Of a stretch of 5,337 nucleotides of DNA, positions 1-5,337 are shown one piece after another. Position numbers and translations under genes: made by a program. The notes below the pieces were generated by a model. It was not told the origin of the DNA. It worked only from the letters and a program-made list of their open reading frames with translations, and did no database searches. Location: the NCBI GenBank assembly GCA_900556645.1, contig USPJ01000112.1, forward strand, positions 1 to 5,337, read 5' to 3'. Source of the stretch: an uncultured Lachnospiraceae bacterium (GTDB taxonomy: Bacteria > Bacillota_A > Clostridia > Lachnospirales > Lachnospiraceae). Each line of letters begins with the position of its first letter. The stretch's first letter is position 1.

Positions 1-1
1 T

Positions 2-214
2 GAACTTTCGGTGGACCGTGATTTTTATAATTACAGAGAACGAAACGAAGACGAAATCTTTCCATGGGATTTCATTGACGCAGGAGTGACAAAAGAGTTT
101 TTACTGCGGGAGTGGCATACGGCACAGACTGAAACGGTAACCCCGAATTGCAGGGAACGCTGTGCAGGCTGCGGAGCCAGAAAATACGAGGGAGGTGTCT
201 GCTTTGAAGATTAG
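2..214 (+). CDS. B12-binding-type radical SAM protein (TIGR03960-like), C-terminal fragment
   Basis: Only the last 70 codons are in the window; the gene starts upstream of position 1, so the catalytic core is not visible. The tail resembles the end of the TIGR03960 family: a PWDFIDAGV block, then KEFLLREW, then a Cys-rich end with four cysteines (codons at 149, 161, 170 and 200), ending CAGCGARKYEGGVC. The first three cysteines are spaced C-x3-C-x2-C. Family members are predicted cobalamin-binding radical SAM enzymes of unknown substrate. They commonly sit beside, or fused to, a DUF2344 protein, and that is the next gene here. The stop codon lies 11 bases inside the downstream gene, so the two are probably translationally coupled. 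The family call rests on this tail plus the neighbour and cannot be confirmed without the upstream sequence. Confidence 0.8.
   Translation, partial: ELSVDRDFYNYRERNEDEIFPWDFIDAGVTKEFLLREWHTAQTETVTPNCRERCAGCGARKYEGGVCFED
191..195 (+). promoter_or_regulatory. Ribosome binding site deciding the TTG start of the DUF2344 gene
   Basis: GGAGG lies 8 bases before the TTG at 204. It is within the last codons of the radical SAM gene. An in-frame GTG at 195 overlaps this site and another GTG at 162 has no comparable site, so TTG 204 is preferred. Confidence 0.75.
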
Positions 215-923
215 GATTCGTTTTGGAAAGCAGGGAGCTTTGAAATTCATCGGACATCTGGACATGATGAGATATTTTCAAAAGGCTCTTCGCCGTGCAG
301 AGGTGGACATGAAATATTCCGAAGGATTTAATCCCCATATGATTATGTCCTTTGCGGCACCTTTGGGTGTGGGAATTACCAGTGAAGGAGAGTATTTTGA
401 TATAGAGGTGCTTTCCACCCAAGACAGCAAAACCGCTTTAAAAAAACTAAATGATGCCATGGTGGAGGGTGTTCAGGTGCTTTCCTATCGGAAGCTGCCG
501 GATACGGCAAAAACAGCCATGTCCATTGTGGCGGCAGCGGACTATGAGCTTTCTTTTAAAGAGGGATATTCCATTCCGAAAACAACAGAAGAGTTTCAGG
601 GAATGATAGAGGATTTTTATAAAAATGCCACGGAGATTTCCATTGTAAAAAAGACAAAGAAAAGTGAACGGGAACTGGACTTGAAGCCTTTAATCTATGA
701 TTTTCAGGTTTTGGAACGGGAAGGTAAACCGATTCTTTATCTTAAGGTATGTACCGGAAGTGTAGATAACATCAAACCGGAACTGGTGTTATCCGCCATG
801 TATGAGCGGTTTGGGTTGGAGTATGAACCGGCGGCAATCCAGATTCACCGGCTGGATACCTATGCCAGAAATGAAACCGGAGAACTGGTATCTTTGGAAG
901 AATTAGGAGAAGACATTGTCTGA
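204..923 (+). CDS. DUF2344 / TIGR03936 radical SAM-associated protein
   Basis: This 239-residue protein matches the radical SAM-linked DUF2344 family. Visible signatures are the N-terminal MKIRIRFGK strand, KFIGHLDMMRYFQKALRRA (residues 14-32) and YSEGFNPHMIMSFAAPLGVG (residues 38-57). The family has no established biochemical role. It is found next to, or fused with, TIGR03960-type radical SAM proteins, as here, so it probably acts on the same substrate or assists that enzyme; that is inference. The TTG start at 204 is chosen because homologues begin with a Met-Lys-[Ile/Val]-Arg-type strand and because GGAGG is correctly spaced. The longer GTG-started version would add 14 residues encoded by the radical SAM tail in another frame. 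The gene overlaps its upstream neighbour by 11 bases and the RNase gene by 8. No signal peptide or membrane segment is seen, so the product is probably cytoplasmic. Confidence 0.88.
   Translation: MKIRIRFGKQGALKFIGHLDMMRYFQKALRRAEVDMKYSEGFNPHMIMSFAAPLGVGITSEGEYFDIEVLSTQDSKTALKKLNDAMVEGVQVLSYRKLPDTAKTAMSIVAAADYELSFKEGYSIPKTTEEFQGMIEDFYKNATEISIVKKTKKSERELDLKPLIYDFQVLEREGKPILYLKVCTGSVDNIKPELVLSAMYERFGLEYEPAAIQIHRLDTYARNETGELVSLEELGEDIV
905..910 (+). promoter_or_regulatory. Ribosome binding site deciding the TTG start of the RNase E/G gene
   Basis: AGGAGA lies 5 bases before the TTG at 916, inside the end of the DUF2344 gene. No ATG or GTG near this point in the same frame would give a better start. 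Confidence 0.7.
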
Positions 924-2169
924 GAGAGTAATTATTACAGAAGAAGAACTGCATGGAAAGCTTTATGAGATTCTGGCAGTTTATCAGGGAAACTATATGA
1001 AAGAAGTACGGCTTTTGCGGGAGAATACAAAGCCGTTATTGGGGAATATTTATATTGGAAGGGTGCAGAGCATCGTTTCTAATATTCAGGCAACATTTAT
1101 TGAGATTGCCGGTGGACAGGGCTGTTTTTGTCCATTAAGTGAAATTGTTTCTCCGGTATTCACAAAGAAGGTGGGAAAGAAACCTTTGTGCCAAGGGGAT
1201 GAGCTTCTGGTGGAAGTGGTAAAGGAAGGCGTAAAAACAAAACCCCCTATGGTTTCAGCAAACCTGAATTTTACCGGAAAATATCTGGTACTTACCACTC
1301 AGAACCGGAAACTGGGCATTTCCAAAAAAATTACGGGAGAGGAACGGAAACGTTTAAAAACCCTGATGGAAGAAAAAAAGGGAGAGGATTTTGGTCTGGT
1401 GGTACGAACCAATGCGGCAGAAATCGAGGAACAGGTGCTGTTGGAGGAACTGGAAAAATTAAAAAAGGAATATGAGCAGTTGCGACAGACTTCCATTCAT
1501 AAGACTGCTTTTTCCCTGCTACGGGAGGCAGACAGCGAGGAAATCCATTTTCTCAAAGGTCTCTATATGGCAGAGACAGAAAAAATCACCACAGACAAAC
1601 CGGAGATTTATAAGAGGCTTCAGAAGTACCTGAGTGAACATCAGCCTCAGGACATGGAAAAGCTTTGTCTGTATGTGGATAAGATGGTGTCTTTGGGAGC
1701 CTTGAATAATATAAAGCGGGAACTGGCACGGGCATTGGACACAAAGGTCTGGCTGCCTTCCGGCGGTTATCTTGTGATTGAGCCTACGGAGGCCTTGACG
1801 GTCATTGATGTAAACAGCGGAAGAAACCAAAAGAAACTGGAGCGGGAGGAGTTGTTTTTTCAGACCAATGTGGAGGCGGCAAAGGAGATTGCGGCACAAT
1901 TAATCCTGAGAAATATTTCTGGAATCTGTATTATTGATTTTATTGATATGAAAGAAAAGTCCCGTCAGGAGGAACTGATGCATATTTTACGGATGGAACT
2001 AAAAAAAGATAAAATTCCGGCTACTTTGGTTGACATTACACGTCTTGGCTTGGTAGAATTGACACGAAAGAAAGTGCAGAAAAGTTTAAGAGAACAGTTA
2101 CGAGGGGATGAACCTTATGAATACAAAATTACTAAAGAAGATACTGGCATTTCTGCTGAAAGCACTTAG
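916..2169 (+). CDS. rng: Ribonuclease E/G family endoribonuclease
   Basis: A 417-residue RNase E/G, a single-strand-specific endoribonuclease that in characterised members processes rRNA and degrades mRNA. The S1 RNA-binding domain is seen around residues 38-125 (GNIYIGRVQSIVSNIQATFIEI). VVRT at 162-165 matches the 5'-monophosphate sensor Arg-Thr pair of E. coli RNase E (R169/T170). The Mg-binding catalytic aspartates are D298 in VIDVNSGR and D341 in IIDFIDM, 43 residues apart as in E. coli RNase E (D303/D346). After TRKKVQKSLREQ the protein ends without the CPxC Zn-link that holds RNase E/G dimers together; no Cys follows C338. The last 17 codons overlap the next gene. The TTG start overlaps the DUF2344 stop by 8 bases. 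It is much shorter than RNase E and lacks any degradosome scaffold tail, so RNase G-like is the better label. Confidence 0.93.
   Translation: MSERVIITEEELHGKLYEILAVYQGNYMKEVRLLRENTKPLLGNIYIGRVQSIVSNIQATFIEIAGGQGCFCPLSEIVSPVFTKKVGKKPLCQGDELLVEVVKEGVKTKPPMVSANLNFTGKYLVLTTQNRKLGISKKITGEERKRLKTLMEEKKGEDFGLVVRTNAAEIEEQVLLEELEKLKKEYEQLRQTSIHKTAFSLLREADSEEIHFLKGLYMAETEKITTDKPEIYKRLQKYLSEHQPQDMEKLCLYVDKMVSLGALNNIKRELARALDTKVWLPSGGYLVIEPTEALTVIDVNSGRNQKKLEREELFFQTNVEAAKEIAAQLILRNISGICIIDFIDMKEKSRQEELMHILRMELKKDKIPATLVDITRLGLVELTRKKVQKSLREQLRGDEPYEYKITKEDTGISAEST
2102..2107 (+). promoter_or_regulatory. Ribosome binding site for the small membrane protein
   Basis: GAGGGG lies 9 bases before the ATG at 2117, inside the RNase coding region. 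An in-frame ATG at 2108 directly abuts this site and so is a poor start. Confidence 0.55.
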
Positions 2170-2383
2170 TATTTATTATGCGATATACTTAGGTGTATGG
2201 ACTATGGGAATTCATAATTTTATCCATACCATACAGGAGCTGATGGCAGGAGAATTGTCTATTGTCAGCATTCAGTTTTTGAAAAATGTGATTGCGTTTA
2301 TCTTTTCCCTTTCCGTGGCAGGTGCCATCTGGTGTGCGGGAGATATTTTAAGCAGCAAATTTAAAGATAAACCGGATGCATAA
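2117..2383 (+). CDS. Small two-pass membrane protein of unknown function
   Basis: I do not recognise this 88-residue protein. It has a short basic N-terminus (MNTKLLKK) and a hydrophobic segment at about residues 9-31 (ILAFLLKALSIYYAIYLGVW). A polar loop of about 20 residues with HNFIHTIQELMAGEL follows, then a second hydrophobic segment at about 53-76 (FLKNVIAFIFSLSVAGAIW) and a short charged tail (KFKDKPDA). This fits an inner-membrane hairpin. The Lys-rich N-terminus and the Lys-rich C-terminus both predict cytoplasmic ends. ATG 2117 is preferred over ATG 2108 on ribosome-binding-site spacing. The first 53 bases overlap the RNase gene in the +1-shifted frame, so translation is probably coupled to it. 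Coding status is supported by the open frame, the ribosome binding site and the coherent hydrophobic pattern beyond the overlap. The stop lies just before the rplU promoter. Confidence 0.72.
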   Translation: MNTKLLKKILAFLLKALSIYYAIYLGVWTMGIHNFIHTIQELMAGELSIVSIQFLKNVIAFIFSLSVAGAIWCAGDILSSKFKDKPDA

Positions 2384-2390
2384 AAAACAG

Positions 2391-2419
2391 TTGACGTAAC
2401 ATCCAAATTATGCTATGAT
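2391..2419 (+). promoter_or_regulatory. SigA promoter of the rplU-prp-rpmA unit
   Basis: The -35 element TTGACG (2391-2396) and -10 element TATGAT (2414-2419) are separated by exactly 17 bases. A TG dinucleotide at 2411-2412 gives an extended -10. Each hexamer has 5 of 6 consensus bases. Transcription should start near 2425-2427, just before the L21 leader. The promoter starts 8 bases after the preceding stop, and no terminator separates the two units. Confidence 0.88.
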
Positions 2420-2425
2420 ATTCGA

Positions 2426-2486
2426 GTATGCCGCACAGCGAGGTTATAAGTCTGTCCTTTTTTAGGACGCACCATAGCTGGCGAGT
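2426..2486 (+). ncRNA. Ribosomal protein L21 leader RNA
   Basis: This 5'-UTR element lies between the promoter and rplU and matches the L21 leader known from low-G+C Gram-positives, a putative autoregulatory site for the L21/L27 operon. By eye it folds as an outer stem pairing CGC (2432-2434) with GCG (2481-2483) and CAGC (2436-2439) with GCTG (2477-2480), with A2435 bulged. A short GGT (2442-2444)/ACC (2471-2473) helix lies inside it. The apical hairpin pairs GTCCT (2454-2458) with AGGAC (2464-2468) around a five-T loop. Recognition is from remembered consensus segments (GCCGCACAGCGAGG and AGCTGGCGA) plus location. Binding by L21 is proposed for the family and is not shown by the sequence. 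Confidence 0.85.
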
Positions 2487-2508
2487 AATGATAAATAGGA
2501 GGTGCCTT

Positions 2509-2817
2509 ATGTACGCAATTATTGCAACAGGTGGTAAACAGTACAAAGTTTCCGAAGGCGATATCATTAATGTTGAAAAACTTGGTGTAGAAGCTGGAGA
2601 AACAGTTACATTTGACCAGGTTTTAGCAGTAAGCGATAATGAGATGAAAGTCGGAAATCCGTTAGTAGAGGGAGCAACCGTTACAGCTTCTGTAGTAGAG
2701 AACGGACGTGGTAAAAAGGTTATCGTTTACAAATATAAGAGAAAAACCGGATACCATAAGAAAAATGGTCACAGACAGGCGTATACAAAAGTTAAAATTG
2801 ATAAGATTAACGCTTAG
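2509..2817 (+). CDS. rplU: 50S ribosomal protein L21
   Basis: A 102-residue L21, the usual bacterial length. It binds 23S rRNA in the large subunit. The N-terminus [18 protein letters not shown] and the basic C-terminal [23 protein letters not shown] block (about residues 74-97) are diagnostic. The ATG at 2509 is fixed by the conserved N-terminus and by a strong AGGAGG (2497-2502) six bases upstream; an upstream in-frame GTG would translate the leader RNA and is rejected. It is the first gene of rplU-prp-rpmA and is likely controlled through the L21 leader. The stop lies 12 bases before prp. Confidence 0.98.
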   Translation: MYAIIATGGKQYKVSEGDIINVEKLGVEAGETVTFDQVLAVSDNEMKVGNPLVEGATVTASVVENGRGKKVIVYKYKRKTGYHKKNGHRQAYTKVKIDKINA

Positions 2818-2829
2818 TCAGGAATTGTT

Positions 2830-3159
2830 ATGATAAAGATAACGATTTATCGAAATAAAGAAAATCTGTACACAGGTTTCGACTGTATCGGACATGCAGG
2901 ATATGCTCAGGCAGGAGAAGATATTATCTGTGCAGGTGTTTCGGCTCTGGTTATCAATACCATTAATTCCATTGCTTCCTTTACCGAAGAGCGGTTTGCC
3001 GTAGATACGGAGGAGGAAAGCGGAGAGATTGTATTCCGGTTGGAGAAGCCGTCAGAACATGACGCCTATCTGCTGTTACAATCCATGGTGTTGGGATTAC
3101 AGGGAATTGGAAATCAATATGGAAATGAGTTTATTACTTTAGACTTCAAGGAGGTGTAG
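2830..3159 (+). CDS. prp: Ribosomal-processing cysteine protease Prp
   Basis: A 109-residue Prp (YsxB family) cysteine protease that removes the N-terminal extension of ribosomal protein L27 in Firmicutes and related bacteria. The catalytic pair is visible as H22 in the GHAGYA motif and C34 in EDIICAGVSAL, the same numbering as reported for the Staphylococcus aureus enzyme. The substrate gene follows only 3 bases downstream and encodes the expected cleavage sequence, which strongly supports the assignment. Its ATG is preceded by AGGA (2820-2823). The strong ribosome binding site of rpmA sits inside the last codons of prp, so translation of the two genes is closely linked. The product should be a cytoplasmic dimer, as known for the family. 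No deviation in key residues is seen. Confidence 0.95.
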   Translation: MIKITIYRNKENLYTGFDCIGHAGYAQAGEDIICAGVSALVINTINSIASFTEERFAVDTEEESGEIVFRLEKPSEHDAYLLLQSMVLGLQGIGNQYGNEFITLDFKEV

Positions 3160-3162
3160 ACC

Positions 3163-3450
3163 ATGTTAACAATGAACCTTCAGTTTTTTGCTCATAAAAA
3201 AGGAATGGGTTCTACTAAGAACGGTAGAGATTCCGAGTCTAAGAGATTAGGAGCAAAGAGAGCAGACGGTCAGTTTGTAAAAGCTGGTAATATTTTATAC
3301 AGACAGCGTGGAACAAAGATTCATCCGGGAACAAACGTTGGAAGAGGCGGAGATGATACATTATTCGCTTTAGCAGACGGAATTCTCAGATTCGAGAGAA
3401 AAGGAAGAGATAAAAAACAGGCTTCCGTATATCCGGTTGAAAGCAAATAA
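3163..3450 (+). CDS. rpmA: 50S ribosomal protein L27 with Prp-cleavable N-terminal extension
   Basis: A 95-residue L27. The mature N-terminus lies close to the peptidyl-transferase centre. The N-terminus [14 protein letters not shown] carries the Firmicute extension, with predicted Prp cleavage between F9 and A10, by analogy with S. aureus L27. This leaves [21 protein letters not shown], the conserved mature start. The rest ([37 protein letters not shown]) is standard L27. AAGGAGG (3148-3154) inside the end of prp lies 8 bases before the ATG. The gene is the last of the rplU unit and is followed by a terminator hairpin. Confidence 0.98.
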   Translation: MLTMNLQFFAHKKGMGSTKNGRDSESKRLGAKRADGQFVKAGNILYRQRGTKIHPGTNVGRGGDDTLFALADGILRFERKGRDKKQASVYPVESK

Positions 3451-3460
3451 TTAAGGATGT

Positions 3461-3496
3461 GATAGACTCGGCTAGGTGTAGTCGGGTCTATTTTGT
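3461..3496 (+). terminator. Rho-independent terminator after rpmA
   Basis: A long hairpin pairs 3462-3474 with 3479-3491 around the tetraloop GGTG. The lower stem is TAGACTCG/CGGGTCTA with one G-T wobble, and the upper part is GCTA/TAGT. The tail is TTTTGT, a short T tract, so termination may be incomplete and allow read-through into obg. Confidence 0.75.
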
Positions 3497-3562
3497 CATA
3501 TAATACCGGAAATTGACTTTATATGATAAGTCCAGTTTTCGTTTATAAAAAGATTGAGGTAG

Positions 3563-4852
<1,290 letters not shown>

Positions 4853-4866
4853 GAGGGATAATACAG

Positions 4867-5169
4867 ATGATTAAAAATAGTAAGCAGAGAGCCTATCTCA
4901 AAGGGCTTGCCATGAACATGACACCGATTATCCAGATTGGTAAATCCAGTGTGACACCGGAACTGACACAGGCTGTGGAAGAAGCCCTTGAAGCGAGAGA
5001 GCTGATCAAGATTTCTGTTCTTCAGAATTGTCTTGATGATCCGCGTCAGATGGCAGAGGTACTGGCTGAACGTACACATGCAGATGTGGTTCAGGTTATC
5101 GGCAAAAAGATTGTTCTTTATAAAGAAGGCAAGGACAACAAAAAGAAAATTGTTCTTCCTGAGAAATAA
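4867..5169 (+). CDS. yhbY: YhbY/CRM-domain RNA-binding protein (50S assembly)
   Basis: A 100-residue single CRM-domain protein; YhbY homologues (YqeI in Bacillus) associate with pre-50S particles. Recognisable parts are KQRAYLKGLA (residues 6-15), PIIQIGKSSVTPELTQAVEEALEARELIKI (20-49), NCLDDPRQMAEVLAERT and the C-terminal VVQVIGKKIVLYK. The KH-like GxxG loop reads G25-K26-S27-S28, with Ser replacing the second Gly. The start at 4867 has GAGGG (4853-4857) nine bases upstream, directly after the obg stop. Its place between obg and nadD is common in Firmicutes and fits the assembly role. A short Lys-rich tail (KEGKDNKKK) follows the domain. Confidence 0.93.
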   Translation: MIKNSKQRAYLKGLAMNMTPIIQIGKSSVTPELTQAVEEALEARELIKISVLQNCLDDPRQMAEVLAERTHADVVQVIGKKIVLYKEGKDNKKKIVLPEK

Positions 5170-5177
5170 TATACGTC

Positions 5178-5184
5178 AGAGGAG
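5178..5184 (+). promoter_or_regulatory. Ribosome binding site deciding the nadD start
   Basis: AGAGGAG lies 9 bases before ATG 5194. The in-frame ATG at 5185 touches this site and is therefore unlikely to be used. Confidence 0.65.
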
Positions 5185-5193
5185 ATGCTTGCG

Positions 5194-5337
5194 ATGAGCC
5201 GACGAAAACGTATCGGAATCATGGGAGGTACCTTTGACCCTGTGCATATGGTGCATCTGACGCTGGCTGAGAATGCCTATCACAGCTTTGGACTGGATGA
5301 AGTGCTGATGCTGCCGAATGGTGATCCGCCGCACAAA
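5194..5337 (+). CDS. nadD: Nicotinate-nucleotide adenylyltransferase, N-terminal fragment
   Basis: The first 48 codons of NadD, which transfers AMP from ATP to nicotinate mononucleotide to make deamido-NAD in NAD biosynthesis; the gene runs past the window edge. The N-terminus reads [24 protein letters not shown], the nucleotide-binding start of the adenylyltransferase fold, then [17 protein letters not shown], matching the family's PPHK segment. The HxGH motif is H18-M19-V20-H21, with Val where Gly is nearly always found; both histidines are kept. The gene starts 24 bases after yhbY with no terminator between, so the two are likely co-transcribed. In related genomes yqeK often follows, but that cannot be seen here. 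Confidence 0.93.
   Translation, partial: MSRRKRIGIMGGTFDPVHMVHLTLAENAYHSFGLDEVLMLPNGDPPHK

Noticed and set aside
162..203. Longer GTG-started version of the DUF2344 protein with 14 extra residues
   Set aside because: The extra residues come from the radical SAM tail in another frame, do not resemble the family's N-terminus, and GTG 162 lacks a well-spaced ribosome binding site.
1519..1899. 126-residue minus-strand open frame inside the RNase gene
   Set aside because: It is antisense to a well-conserved coding region, has no ribosome binding site that I can see, and no recognisable protein features.
2428..2508. Upstream in-frame extension of rplU from a GTG at 2428
   Set aside because: It would translate the L21 leader RNA. 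The conserved L21 N-terminus and the strong AGGAGG fix the start at 2509.
3499..3527. Candidate obg promoter from TATAAT (3499-3504) or TATGAT (3522-3527)
   Set aside because: No acceptable -35 hexamer lies 16-18 bases upstream of either. TTGTCA (3493) is 23 bases from TATGAT, and TTGACT (3513) has no -10 at the right distance.

Overview
The window looks like core chromosome from a moderately low-G+C Firmicute of class Clostridia, most likely Lachnospiraceae. This is inferred from gene order and protein flavour: a B12-type radical SAM protein, its DUF2344 partner, an RNase E/G, then rplU-prp-rpmA-obg-yhbY-nadD. AGGAGG-type ribosome binding sites are frequent, and L27 carries a Prp-cleavable N-terminal extension. 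All genes are on the + strand, and no stretch over 300 bases lacks a gene.

Positions 1-2383 form a tightly overlapping upstream operon. It holds the 3' end of a radical SAM gene, a DUF2344 (TIGR03936-type) gene, an RNase E/G gene and a small two-pass membrane protein of unknown function. Each junction overlaps (11, 8 and 53 nt), which suggests translational coupling. The DUF2344 and RNase genes appear to begin with TTG. The RNase keeps its catalytic aspartates and 5'-sensor residues but ends before the Zn-link CPxC motif of RNase E/G. Its last 17 codons overlap the membrane-protein gene.

Positions 2391-3496 form a ribosomal-protein transcription unit. A near-consensus SigA promoter begins 8 bases after the previous stop codon. 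It is followed by a recognisable L21 leader RNA, then rplU (L21), prp (the cysteine protease that trims L27) and rpmA (L27, with the extension that Prp removes). A rho-independent terminator hairpin with a short T tract follows rpmA.

Positions 3497-5337 hold obg (ribosome-assembly GTPase), yhbY (CRM-domain RNA-binding protein of the pre-50S particle) and the first 48 codons of nadD (NaMN adenylyltransferase). The theme from rplU to yhbY is large-subunit proteins, their maturation and 50S assembly, with NAD synthesis following.

I do not see a new defence, mobile or biosynthetic system here. The best leads are the Zn-link-less RNase overprinted by a small membrane protein, that membrane protein itself, a Gly-to-Val change in the HxGH nucleotidyltransferase motif of NadD, and a C-x3-C-x2-C cluster at the C-terminus of the radical SAM protein.
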